Shown here one piece after another: positions 1-7,443 of a stretch of 25,851 nucleotides of DNA. This stretch comes from Clostridia bacterium. Lineage in GTDB: Bacteria > Bacillota > Clostridia > Oscillospirales > CAG-272. Within the stretch, counting starts at the first letter, position 1; each line of letters opens with the position of its first letter. The DNA lies in assembly GCA_900768535.1 (NCBI GenBank), contig CAAGDE010000197.1:1-25851 (forward strand), read 5' to 3'. The notes below the pieces were generated by a model. That model was given only the letters and a program-made list of their open reading frames with translations, did no database searches and had not been told where the DNA came from. Position numbers and translations under genes: made by a program.

Positions 1-2626
1 AGAAGGATCCTGTGGTTCCGGTGCTCTTTTTCAGGGAGATTCTCAATTCCGCGATGGTCTTTTTCTGAACCGCGAACCAGAAAATCGAGAAGCCGCCGGC
101 TCCTGCGACAAGCACCGAGCCGATGACGATTCCCGCAACCGCTCCGCCGGAAAGTCCTTCCTTTTCAGAGGGCTCCGGCTGGTTTGTGCCGGGGGTGGAG
201 GGTGTCGGTGTCGGTGTCGGGGGCGTGACGGGTTTGTCTTCGAAAACGGCTGTCAGGGTGACCGCGCCCGTGACCTTGAAGGTGTATGTTTTCTCCGTGC
301 TGACGGTCTTTCCGCTTGCGTCCTTCCAGCCCTTGAAGAGCTTGCCTTCTGCGGGGGCGTTTGCGGTGACGGTTACGGTGTCGCCTTTCTTGTAGGTTCC
401 GCCGCCGGTGCCGCCTTCGACTTTGATTTCAACAGACGGAGCAGCCTCTGCATCTCTGAAATGCGCCTTGATTTCGATGTTTGCAGCAGGCATTACAAAG
501 GTTGTTTCAGAATTTGTCGCGCTTGCAAACGCAATGGTTACGCCCGGTGTTTCGCAAGTCCATTTGTCAAATACTTTGCCCGGCTTAGCAGGGTTTGCGG
601 TTACGGTCACGGTTTCGCCTGCCATTACAGGTGATTTGTCTTTCGTTCCGTCCACAACCAAAATTTCGTACTTCGTATGCGTCAGATAGGTTGCCTTGAA
701 GGTTACGTTTCCGGCAGGCATTTGGAACTTGATTTCCGGTTTGGTCAGGTCCATGCCCGACGTGTCAAGTCCCGTAACCTCCCACTTGTCAAAATACATA
801 TCGGCATCGGGCGCGTTTGCCTTTACGGTGACTTCCGTTTGATAGGCTGCCATCTCCGGGGTGGTTGTTCCGTTTGTGACGGTAATTTTGTAAAGAACGT
901 CTTTATAGGTCGCTTTCAGCGTCACGTTGCCGGCGGGCATTTTGAAGGTCAGCGTTGCTTTTGCCAGCTCCGCGTCTGACAAAGTCATTCCCGTAACAAC
1001 CCATTTATCAAACGCTTTCCCCGTTGCAGGCTCGCCTGCGGTGGCGGTGATTTCGGCTTGATATTTTGCCGTAGGCGCGCTCGATGTTCCGTCTGTCACG
1101 GTGATGTTGTAAATAATATCTTCAAACAAAGCGGTCAACACAACGTCGTTTTCGGGCATCGTGAACGTGATTTCCTGTTGTTTAATCTGCGCCGTGTTGA
1201 GCACAACGCCGCTAAACGTCCAGCTTGCAAACGTTTTGCCTATCGGCACCGTCACTTTTACTGTTACGGATGTTCCGGCAGCATACTTCCCTCCGCCGGT
1301 TCCGCCTACAACCGTAACGGAATTCAAAGCGACTTTCACTTCGACATAATCACTTGCTTCGCTTGTGCCTGTTTCTTTATAGCGAACGTAATACGTTCCT
1401 TCGGCAAGTCCTGTTGTTTCAGTATCCGTACAAGGTTTGGGCGAAGTGAACGCCGTATCGGTGGAATATTCCATCCCGGCGGTCGTTCCCGTAATTTTGC
1501 CGTCCCTTCCGCCGTCAGCCGATGGAGCAATGCCTTTCAGCCCCGTAGGCGGAGTTTTTGTGTCTTTGACTATTTCAAAATTGACGGTAACGGGGTTTGT
1601 TATGTTATAGTTGCCTATTCCGTTGTCTTTGACAGTCAAAGTTGCAGTGCCGACGTCCTTGTTGTGTGACAACTCGCCCTTGTATTCCGAGCTAGGCAAC
1701 TCAACGTTGCCGGTAGGCGTTGTGCGATACACTGTGTATTCGGGTTCGATGGTATAGCCTGAATATTTATACGTTGTTTTGCTAAGAGTCACCTCTATGG
1801 TAATGTCCTGTCTCTTTATTGTCCAAGCAATATTTATCGGGTCGGTAGTTCCGTCCGACCATTTATACCCTTTTTTCAGCGTCACAATTGCCGTGTATTC
1901 CCCGGCAAAGGTATTTTTGTTGTTGCTGACGGTGTATCCTTCGCCGTCCGTAAGCAACACTTTTGCCTCGCCGTCATAAACGAACTGCGTGACGGACGGC
2001 ACGGGTACGTCTATCGTTTCGCCCGATACGATGCTGAAATCAACCTTGTTTTTGTTGGGGTCTATGGTGATGTCGTACTCTCCCACAACAAGATACTTTT
2101 CGGGGATTTCGATATATGCGCGCACCGTCTCCACGCTTTGAGGCGTGCCGCTGATTGCAATGGTAAGGCTTGTTGCGCCTGCTTCGACTTTGGTTTTGAT
2201 TTTTGCAACCAACCCCGAAGGTATATTCTTAAACCAAGCGGTTACGTCGGTGTTTTGCGCAATTTCGGTAAAGGTGTCCCCTGCCAACGTGACGGTGAAC
2301 TCACTCTCCTCGATGGCATAACCTTTCATCCCTTCTACCTTAACGTCGCTCGTCGTTGCCGTGCCTGCTCCCGCGCCGTACACAAACCGTAATATCTTCA
2401 AATCATCGTTATATTCCGTTCTGTACAAGTAAGCGTCGCTGTCACGGGTTGACTGCGAATCTTTCGTTCCGTATTCGGCTTTCGTCCCCGCTCCGAGTTT
2501 TATGTCGTCAACATAATAGAAATTATAGGCGGACGCATTGATGGTAACACTTCCGCCCTTGCTAAGTTCAAAAGTACTAACGTAAGCGTTCAAAACGTTT
2601 CTGTTATTTTCGTGCGGATTTATCAA
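1..2626 (-). CDS. C-terminal part of a repeat-rich, membrane-anchored surface protein (separated from its N-terminus by a TGA; runs off the window)
   Basis: The frame stays open from just after the TGA at 2627-2629 to the left edge and is the same frame as the signal-peptide ORF upstream, so this is probably the rest of one protein. By my reading it holds, in order, a beta-rich stretch, a YDG/MBG-like module (FVYDGEAKVLL, then GYKWSDGT), about five divergent InlB B-repeats, a Pro/Thr linker, and a C-terminal hydrophobic helix (AGIVIGSVLVAGAGG) followed by a basic tail. Such proteins are typically exported and held at the Gram-positive surface, often as adhesins or matrix proteins; the exact role is unknown. 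No LPXTG motif is seen before the edge. No convincing independent start exists: an AAAGGAG lies about 14 nt before the TTG after the stop, and a product started there would lack a signal peptide. It is therefore either a broken gene, readthrough product or sequencing error. Confidence 0.75.
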   Translation of the reverse strand, partial: MINPHENNRNVLNAYVSTFELSKGGSVTINASAYNFYYVDDIKLGAGTKAEYGTKDSQSTRDSDAYLYRTEYNDDLKILRFVYGAGAGTATTSDVKVEGMKGYAIEESEFTVTLAGDTFTEIAQNTDVTAWFKNIPSGLVAKIKTKVEAGATSLTIAISGTPQSVETVRAYIEIPEKYLVVGEYDITIDPNKNKVDFSIVSGETIDVPVPSVTQFVYDGEAKVLLTDGEGYTVSNNKNTFAGEYTAIVTLKKGYKWSDGTTDPINIAWTIKRQDITIEVTLSKTTYKYSGYTIEPEYTVYRTTPTGNVELPSSEYKGELSHNKDVGTATLTVKDNGIGNYNITNPVTVNFEIVKDTKTPPTGLKGIAPSADGGRDGKITGTTAGMEYSTDTAFTSPKPCTDTETTGLAEGTYYVRYKETGTSEASDYVEVKVALNSVTVVGGTGGGKYAAGTSVTVKVTVPIGKTFASWTFSGVVLNTAQIKQQEITFTMPENDVVLTALFEDIIYNITVTDGTSSAPTAKYQAEITATAGEPATGKAFDKWVVTGMTLSDAELAKATLTFKMPAGNVTLKATYKDVLYKITVTNGTTTPEMAAYQTEVTVKANAPDADMYFDKWEVTGLDTSGMDLTKPEIKFQMPAGNVTFKATYLTHTKYEILVVDGTKDKSPVMAGETVTVTANPAKPGKVFDKWTCETPGVTIAFASATNSETTFVMPAANIEIKAHFRDAEAAPSVEIKVEGGTGGGTYKKGDTVTVTANAPAEGKLFKGWKDASGKTVSTEKTYTFKVTGAVTLTAVFEDKPVTPPTPTPTPSTPGTNQPEPSEKEGLSGGAVAGIVIGSVLVAGAGGFSIFWFAVQKKTIAELRISLKKSTGTTGSF
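235..1328 (-). repeat. Five tandem InlB-type B-repeats inside the surface protein
   Basis: Five units of about 65-75 residues follow one another. Each has a glycine-rich or DGT start, a middle Thr/Val-rich strand, an F-x-x-W core (for example AFDKWVVTG, YFDKWEVTG, VFDKWTC, LFKGWKD) and an ending such as FKMPAGNVTLKATYKD. This is the divergent InlB B-repeat pattern of extracellular Firmicutes proteins. The units are diverged at the nucleotide level, so they are old repeats and not a recent expansion. Confidence 0.7.
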
Positions 2627-3784
2627 TCACACGACGGACGCTCCTTTTATAAACACCAGATTCGTCGGCTCACCTATTCCCGAAATGCATGAGCGAGATT
2701 CGATATAAACGTCGCTGTCCAATATGCTCAACTCGGCATTATAAATCTTTATTCCAGCTACATTACCGATGGACTCAACTCTTGCAAATCCCGAAGTCGA
2801 GATATATATCTTGCTTTTTGTTATCGTTACGCCCTTAAACGTTGCGGAAGGGGTTGCATTACTTACGGCAATGCCTCGCTCTGCGTCAACTATGCTTATG
2901 TCGGCGTTCTTTATCACGCAATCGTAATAGGATTCTATTCCCGCACCTTCGCCCGGCATTTTTATAGTGAGTTTTGCTCCGGATATTTCTATTCTTCCGC
3001 CGCCGTTCTCCCTGTCATTTTTCGCATAAACGCCCTTGGCTTCATTCGCTTGCGCAAACTTCACCGGGCACGTATGTTCTATGTTTTTTGTACCCGTTCC
3101 CGAAAGTTTAATATCGCCGTTTCGAGAATAAATTCCGTACACAACCTCATTTGTGCCGTAAAATTCGGTATTGTTGTACTTGCTGCGGCATTTGATGTCT
3201 ACGTTTGCTTTTTCGGCAACGGTGATATCGCCAGTGGCAAACATACCGCAAGAAAAACCGTTTGAAGTCAAATTGACGTTGACGTTTATCTCTCCGTTGA
3301 CTGTCAGTTTTTTTGCATATAAGCCGTAAAGCGCTTTGCCGTATTCGGTGGTGATCTCGTCACCCGAACCACTGATATTCATATTGATACCCAGCGTTCC
3401 CTTGCCCGTAACGGTAAGATTGCCTGCGGCATACACGCCGTATTGATCCTCGGTTACGGCGCTGTCGCTTAGCGTTATGGTATTTGTGCTCCCGTTTACA
3501 AGGTTTACCGTAACGTCATTGTCCGCGGTGAACCTGATAACCCCGCCGTTATATCCGTTTAGCATCAGCGTCTTGTCGGTAGCAGTATAAGCATAAGTTC
3601 CGTCAGGTGCGGTTATATCGCCTGTGCCGTCAATCGTAAGACCGCCTGTCGCTCCCGCTGTGCCTTCTGCATAGACCGTACTCGTCGGGCTTGCAAACAC
3701 CATGCCGAGCAGCAGTGCCAGGCACATTGCAAATCCGAGAAGCCGCGTAACCATTTTCGTTCCGTTCACCGTTTTGGTTGTCAT
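2627..3784 (-). CDS. N-terminal part of the secreted surface protein (385 aa, ends at in-frame TGA)
   Basis: The ATG at 3784 follows an AAAGGAG box with suitable spacing. Residues 1-40 form a Sec signal peptide: a basic start, a hydrophobic core (LLGFAMCLALLLGMVF) and a likely cut after VYA. The rest is a Thr/Gly/Asn-rich protein with short repeating beta units such as GVYAAGNLTVTGKG and GIESYYDCVIKNADI. That pattern suits a right-handed beta-helix or a carbohydrate-binding (Cthe_2159-like) fold. No catalytic site can be assigned. The ORF ends at TGA 2627-2629, but the same frame continues for more than 870 codons with adhesin repeats and a membrane anchor, so 385 residues is probably not the ancestral length. 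If it stops here the product would be secreted without an anchor. Confidence 0.75.
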   Translation of the reverse strand: MTTKTVNGTKMVTRLLGFAMCLALLLGMVFASPTSTVYAEGTAGATGGLTIDGTGDITAPDGTYAYTATDKTLMLNGYNGGVIRFTADNDVTVNLVNGSTNTITLSDSAVTEDQYGVYAAGNLTVTGKGTLGINMNISGSGDEITTEYGKALYGLYAKKLTVNGEINVNVNLTSNGFSCGMFATGDITVAEKANVDIKCRSKYNNTEFYGTNEVVYGIYSRNGDIKLSGTGTKNIEHTCPVKFAQANEAKGVYAKNDRENGGGRIEISGAKLTIKMPGEGAGIESYYDCVIKNADISIVDAERGIAVSNATPSATFKGVTITKSKIYISTSGFARVESIGNVAGIKIYNAELSILDSDVYIESRSCISGIGEPTNLVFIKGASVV

Positions 3785-3871
3785 AACCGTATCTCCTTTT
3801 TTGGTTTTTTGTTCTTTTTTGTCGCGGTGGCGACCGAAAACCTTCCGGCAGGATGTGTGCTTCCGTTCCCT

Positions 3872-3991
3872 TCAAAGCAAAATCGCACCGCCCCATAGGC
3901 AAACACCCATGCAGCAGTGCGATTCCGTTTCGTTGTGCTTTTTCAACCGACCGGAGGACGTTCCCGGTTCTGATCGCCTTGTGTTTGTCAT
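3872..3991 (-). CDS. Possible 39-residue leader peptide, unrecognised
   Basis: A short ORF starts at an ATG 10 nt after an AAAGGAG box (4002-4008 on the plus strand). It encodes a basic, polar N-terminal half and a Cys-containing, hydrophobic C-terminal end (HCCMGVCLWGGAILL). It lies wholly in the leader of the surface-protein gene, and its 3' part overlaps the long hairpin at 3881-3924. I do not recognise it. It could be a translated leader peptide that controls the hairpin, or a chance ORF within a structured RNA. The good ribosome-binding site is the only positive evidence, so confidence is low. Confidence 0.25.
   Translation of the reverse strand: MTNTRRSEPGTSSGRLKKHNETESHCCMGVCLWGGAILL
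3881..3924 (-). promoter_or_regulatory. Long interrupted hairpin in the leader
   Basis: An outer perfect 8-bp stem (AATCGCAC/GTGCGATT) encloses a 5+5 nt internal loop and an inner 6-bp stem (CATGGG/CCTATG, one G-U). On the minus strand it is followed by TTGCTTTG, not a long T run, so it is a weak terminator at best. It may be a regulatory fold. Confidence 0.4.
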
Positions 3992-4086
3992 CCCTGATCA
4001 ACTCCTTTCGCCTGTATTTGCAAAAGTTCTGCAGGTTCTGCGAGTCTGACTGCTTCCTGATCAACACAATCCGTACCGTCTTTTAT

Positions 4087-4115
4087 ATTTTACCATATAT
4101 TCCGCAAAAAATCAA
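4087..4115 (-). promoter_or_regulatory. Sigma-A-type promoter for the surface-protein gene
   Basis: On the minus strand a -35 TTGATT (4110-4115) and a -10 TAAAAT (4087-4092) are separated by 17 nt. It is the best promoter between the phosphorylase gene and the surface-protein gene, and it implies a leader of about 295 nt. Confidence 0.45.
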
Positions 4116-4223
4116 CCCCGTTTGCCCCTTCTTCCTGCAAAATTACAAAGCATCAAAATTCAAAGCACAATTCGTTCATTTTGTTATCATTTTCAGCCCC
4201 CCGAATTTCGCCCCCGGTGTCGG

Positions 4224-4997
4224 TCAGTCCGGTTTTTCCGAAAGCTTCCGGATTGCCTCCACTGCCGCGCGGACGGCGGCTGACGTATCGTGCGATTCGT
4301 CCGCATCGGTATCCAGCCCCGCGGCTGCCCGCTCCTGGTTCCAGATGACGTGGAAAACCGCCCCCGTGCGAAGTCCCCTCGCCGCGCCGACGGTGAACAG
4401 CGCCGCCGCTTCCATCTCGCTGGCAAGCACCCCCAGCCGCCGCCATGCCTCCCATTTTTCGGCAAGCGCCGCGGCTGTCGGCATCCGCGCGGGAGAATGC
4501 TGCCCGTAAAAGGAATCCTTGCTTTGCACCACCCCCGCGTGTACCCGCCGCCCCGTGGCTCCGGCACCCGCTATCAGTGCCGCCGTAACCCCGAAATCCG
4601 GAACCGCGGGATATTCCGGCGGTGCGTATTCGTGCGAGGTCCCGTCCTGCCGCACCGCCCCGGTCGCCACCACCAGGTCGTTCCCGGCAACGTCCAGAGC
4701 AATCCCCCCGCAGGTCCCAACCCGGATCAGCACCTCCGCCCCGCAGTCCGCCAGCTCCTCTGCGGCTATGGCTGCCGAGGGTCCGCCGATTCCGGTTGAA
4801 CATACCGTCACCGTCTCCCCGTTCAGCGTCCCGTTCCAGACCGTGAACTCCCGGTTCCTGCCGATGAATACCGGATTCTCCAGCATTGCGGCAATCTGCT
4901 CCACTCTCTCCGGCGCGCCGGGAAGAATGCAGTATTTCCCAACCTTCCCCTTCTCTGTCGGAATATGAAACGGCAATCGATCCGCTGTCAGCATCAT
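4224..4997 (-). CDS. Uridine phosphorylase-like nucleoside phosphorylase
   Basis: This 257-residue protein belongs to the PNP/UDP phosphorylase family, which splits a nucleoside with phosphate to give a free base and ribose 1-phosphate in the cytoplasm. Family signatures are the CSTGIGGPSAAIAAEEL stretch (about 66-82), the phosphate/ribose region RVGTCGG (92-98) and LASEMEAAALF (191-201), whose Glu-Met-Glu contacts the ribose hydroxyls. The N-terminal phosphate-binding motif, usually GDPxR, reads GAPER (27-31): the Asp is Ala but the Arg is kept. Length suits uridine phosphorylases. The first of two adjacent ATGs is used; GGGGAGG lies just upstream. It starts 12 nt after the mutarotase gene, so both are co-transcribed. 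Base specificity is not certain. Confidence 0.85.
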   Translation of the reverse strand: MMLTADRLPFHIPTEKGKVGKYCILPGAPERVEQIAAMLENPVFIGRNREFTVWNGTLNGETVTVCSTGIGGPSAAIAAEELADCGAEVLIRVGTCGGIALDVAGNDLVVATGAVRQDGTSHEYAPPEYPAVPDFGVTAALIAGAGATGRRVHAGVVQSKDSFYGQHSPARMPTAAALAEKWEAWRRLGVLASEMEAAALFTVGAARGLRTGAVFHVIWNQERAAAGLDTDADESHDTSAAVRAAVEAIRKLSEKPD

Positions 4998-5009
4998 CCG
5001 CCCTCCCCT

Positions 5010-5882
5010 TTATTGAAATTCGACCGTACACACAAACGTCCGCGACTCCCCCGCGCCGAGACGGATCAGATCCGGCTTTTCCGTCAGCTCGCAGACCTCC
5101 CCCGCCAGCGGCGGCAGGGACGTCCATGGCTCCATGCAAAGGAACTCCCCGCCCGGCAGCTTCCACAGCCCGAAATACCGGTAATCCGGAAAATGCATTG
5201 CAATCCGGCGTCCGGTCCCCTTTTTCTCCAGCCGCACCGTTTGCGGCATCCCCTCAAAAAAGGCGGAGCCGACCGCAAAAAACGCATCGGTGGGGTCGAA
5301 ATATTCTCCGTCCCGCAGGGGAAATTCCCGCGTCCCGCCGACCGGGAACCATTCGTTTTCGTCAAAATTGACCCGCCGGATACTGCCGTCCGCACCGACA
5401 AACCGGACGGTGTAATCCGCCATGGTCCCTTTCGCAAACGGCAGGGAAAATCCGGGGTGCAGTCCCAGCGCAAACGGCAGGACTGCCGCCCCCCGGTTGG
5501 TCACCCGCCCGCGAACCGTCAGGGTTCTCCCATCCAGTTCGTAGGTCATGTCAAGCCGGAACGGAAAGGGATAGACCGCCCGCGTCGCCGGCGAATCCTC
5601 CAGCGTCAGGGTCAGGGACGTCCCGCTCTCCCCGGTCACGGCGGTTTCGGAATGCTGGAAAAAGCCGTGCGCTTCCGGCGCATAGCGTTCCCCGTTTACG
5701 GTGCAGTAGCCGTCCGTCAGCCTGCCGCAGATCGGAAACAGCACCGGTGCATGATCCCCCCACAGTGCCGCGTCTCCCCGCCAGAGATACTCGGTTCCGT
5801 CCGCATCCTTTACCGACCGCAGCTCCGCGCCCATGCTGTTGACCGTCACCGTCAGAAATTCGTTTTTCAGCTGAATATTCAT
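5010..5882 (-). CDS. Aldose 1-epimerase (mutarotase), LacX-like
   Basis: A 290-residue beta-sandwich protein of the galactose mutarotase-like family, which interconverts the alpha and beta anomers of a hexose in the cytoplasm. Conserved sites are the N-terminal SMGAELRSV strand, the catalytic-type histidines H72 (EAHGF) and H142 (LGLHPGF), and E251 (CMEPWTSL), the likely general base. The length and sequence fit the LacX branch and not GalM. The ATG has GGAGG seven bases upstream and a consensus promoter (5918-5946). It is the first gene of a two-gene operon with the nucleoside phosphorylase. The substrate sugar cannot be told from the sequence. Confidence 0.85.
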   Translation of the reverse strand: MNIQLKNEFLTVTVNSMGAELRSVKDADGTEYLWRGDAALWGDHAPVLFPICGRLTDGYCTVNGERYAPEAHGFFQHSETAVTGESGTSLTLTLEDSPATRAVYPFPFRLDMTYELDGRTLTVRGRVTNRGAAVLPFALGLHPGFSLPFAKGTMADYTVRFVGADGSIRRVNFDENEWFPVGGTREFPLRDGEYFDPTDAFFAVGSAFFEGMPQTVRLEKKGTGRRIAMHFPDYRYFGLWKLPGGEFLCMEPWTSLPPLAGEVCELTEKPDLIRLGAGESRTFVCTVEFQ

Positions 5883-5917
5883 AACATCCTCCGTTGCAAT
5901 CTGTAATCGCTGTTTTC

Positions 5918-5946
5918 ATTATACCACAATCCCGTGCATAATGCAA
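5918..5946 (-). promoter_or_regulatory. Sigma-A promoter of the mutarotase-phosphorylase operon
   Basis: On the minus strand TTGCAT (5941-5946) and a perfect TATAAT (5918-5923) are 17 nt apart, giving a 5' untranslated region of about 30 nt before the ATG at 5882. Its -35 end overlaps the divergent spoVAD promoter. Confidence 0.7.
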
Positions 5947-5964
5947 GTCAAACGGTGCATAATA
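5935..5964 (+). promoter_or_regulatory. Candidate sigma-G promoter of spoVAD-spoVAE
   Basis: GCATA (5936-5940) and CATAATA (5958-5964) are 17 nt apart. They match the forespore sigma-G pattern (-35 G-M-A-T-R, -10 CATNNTA) and lie just upstream of spoVAD, which is sigma-G controlled in Bacillus. No sigma-A box is seen on this strand, which supports a sporulation-specific promoter. Confidence 0.5.
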
Positions 5965-5985
5965 ACAAAAAAAGAGGTGATGAAC

Positions 5986-7002
5986 ATGGCACAGGGCTGT
6001 TTCCGGCTGCGCGCGGCGGTGCTTTCCTCCGCCAGCGTGGTCGGCGGAAAGGAGCATGACGGACCGCTGGGCGACCGGTTTGATCTGCACGACCCGGAGA
6101 ATCTGTTCGGACAGAAGACCTGGGAGGGCGCCGAGAGCGAATCCCAGCGCATGGCGCTCCGGCTGGCGCTTTCCAAAGCCGGTCTGCGGGATCCCGACGT
6201 GGACGCGCTGTTTGCCGGAGATCTGCTGAACCAGTGCGTCGGCTCGGCTTACGGACTCCTCTCCTATGACATCCCCTTCTTCGGGCTCTACGGTGCCTGC
6301 TCCACCAGCGCGGAGGGTCTGCTCCTGGCGTCCATGGCGGTCAGCGGCGGCTTCTGCGCGACTGCCGGCGTGGTGACCTCCTCCCACTACTGCTCCGCCG
6401 AGCGCCAGTACCGCACCCCGCTGGAATACGGCGCACAGCGTGCCCCCACCGCGCAATGGACCGTCACCGGCGCCGGCGCCTTCCTGCTGGGTCACGCGGA
6501 ACGGTACCCGCAGGCGGTCCGCATCACCGGAGGCATCGCCGGAAAGGCGCAGGATTTCGGCATCAATGACCCCGCCAATATGGGCGCGGCAATGGCTCCG
6601 GCGGCGGTGGACACGCTCTTTCGGTGGCTGGAGACGACCGGACAGACGGTTTCCCGCTGGGACAGGATCGTCACGGGGGATCTCGGCTTTGAGGGCGGCG
6701 AGCTGTTCTGCTCTCTTGCCGAGCGGCACGGCGTGACGGTGCGGGATCGCTATGCGGACTGCGGTCAGCTGATCTATAACCGCGCGGTGCAGGATGTCCA
6801 CGCGGGCGGCTCCGGCTGCGGGTGCGCGGGAACGGTGCTCCCGGCATATTTCCTGCCGCTTCTGGAGTCGGGGGAGCTGTCGCGGATCCTGTTCCTTGCA
6901 ACCGGTGCGATGATGAGCCCCGACAGCATCAAGCAGGGCGAAAACATCCCTGCCATTGCGCATCTGATCGAGCTTTGCGGAGGTGACAAAAAAAATGGAT
7001 AA
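5986..7002 (+). CDS. spoVAD: Stage V sporulation protein AD
   Basis: SpoVAD is a soluble, thiolase-fold protein of the spore inner membrane complex that moves dipicolinic acid into the forespore and lets it out at germination; it binds dipicolinate directly. The protein is 338 residues, the usual length, and carries the typical opening (FRLRAAVLSSASVVGG), DLHDPENLFGQKTWEGAES, the GACSTSAEGL nucleophile-elbow region, the MGAAMAPAAVDT stretch and a C-terminal GATGMMSPDS-like segment (here ATGAMMSPDS). The ATG at 5986 is chosen because GAGGTG ends 7 nt upstream; the ATGs at 5941 and 5980 are too far from, or too close to, that box. Its stop lies inside the start of spoVAE. spoVAC, normally just upstream, is absent: a divergent metabolic operon takes its place. 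Confidence 0.95.
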   Translation: MAQGCFRLRAAVLSSASVVGGKEHDGPLGDRFDLHDPENLFGQKTWEGAESESQRMALRLALSKAGLRDPDVDALFAGDLLNQCVGSAYGLLSYDIPFFGLYGACSTSAEGLLLASMAVSGGFCATAGVVTSSHYCSAERQYRTPLEYGAQRAPTAQWTVTGAGAFLLGHAERYPQAVRITGGIAGKAQDFGINDPANMGAAMAPAAVDTLFRWLETTGQTVSRWDRIVTGDLGFEGGELFCSLAERHGVTVRDRYADCGQLIYNRAVQDVHAGGSGCGCAGTVLPAYFLPLLESGELSRILFLATGAMMSPDSIKQGENIPAIAHLIELCGGDKKNG

Positions 7003-7360
7003 GCTGCTCCCCTATCTTTGGGCATTTCTCGTCGGCGGCACACTGTGCGTCATCGCGCAGATTCTGATCGACCGCACCAGGCTGACCCCCGCGCGCATAT
7101 TGGTACTGTACGTGACGGTCGGGGTGTTCCTGGGCGCCGTCGGCGTTTACAAACCGCTGGTTGCGCTTGCAGGCGCCGGCGCAACGGTCCCGCTGACCGG
7201 CTTCGGCTACGCCATCTCGGCAGGCGTCCGGGAGGCGGTGGACAGGCAGGGACTGCTCGGTGCGCTGACCGGCGCTCTTTCCGCCTGCGCCGGCGGCATC
7301 GCGGCAGCACTGATCTTCGGCTACCTGGTCTGCCTGTTCTTCAGAGGGAAGCCGAAATAA
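6995..7360 (+). CDS. spoVAE: Stage V sporulation protein AE (SpoVAEb type)
   Basis: A 121-residue membrane protein with about four hydrophobic segments (LLPYLWAFLVGGTLCVIAQIL; ILVLYVTVGVFLGAVGV; LVALAGAGATVPLTGFGYAI; LTGALSACAGGIAAALIFGYLVCLFF). It is a membrane subunit of the SpoVA dipicolinate channel and matches the short SpoVAEb form. It overlaps spoVAD by 8 nt, so the two are translationally coupled. The ATG at 6995 was chosen: a GGAGG at 6979-6983 precedes it by 11 nt, while an in-frame GTG at 6983 would lie within that box. A hairpin terminator follows at once. Confidence 0.92.
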   Translation: MDKLLPYLWAFLVGGTLCVIAQILIDRTRLTPARILVLYVTVGVFLGAVGVYKPLVALAGAGATVPLTGFGYAISAGVREAVDRQGLLGALTGALSACAGGIAAALIFGYLVCLFFRGKPK

Positions 7361-7378
7361 AAAACGGTCATATTCAGC

Positions 7379-7420
7379 AAAAAATCTTGCCTGTGTCCCG
7401 ACTGCAGGCAAGATTTTTTT
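7379..7420. terminator. Bidirectional intrinsic terminator
   Basis: A 13-bp perfect stem (AAAATCTTGCCTG/CAGGCAAGATTTT) with an 11-nt loop is flanked by an A run on the left and a T run on the right. It can end both spoVAE (plus) and the convergent isomerase gene (minus). Confidence 0.85.
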
Positions 7421-7443
7421 ATTGAATCCCCGGCGCGGGTGCC

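Larger units (their letters stand above)
3785..4080 (-). promoter_or_regulatory. Long structured 5' leader of the surface-protein gene
   Basis: Between the predicted start of transcription and the ATG at 3784 there is a leader of about 295 nt. It can form several hairpins: a long one at 3881-3924, one at 3950-3968 (ACCGG/CCGGT) and a short one at 3821-3834 (GTCGC/GCGAC). A 10-bp direct repeat (CCTGATCAAC) occurs at 3993-4002 and 4056-4065. I do not recognise a known riboswitch class. The leader may be a regulatory RNA element, or simply an untranslated region that contains a small ORF. Apart from that small ORF, I see no gene between 3785 and 4223. Confidence 0.4.

Noticed and set aside
2627..2629. 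Selenocysteine or whole-genome TGA recoding as an explanation of the in-frame TGA
   Set aside because: Other genes end at TGA with overlapping starts, the residue is not in a redox motif, and no SECIS-like hairpin is seen just downstream.
5551..6963. A 470-codon minus-strand frame across the mutarotase start and spoVAD
   Set aside because: It crosses two real genes and a divergent promoter region and matches no protein family.
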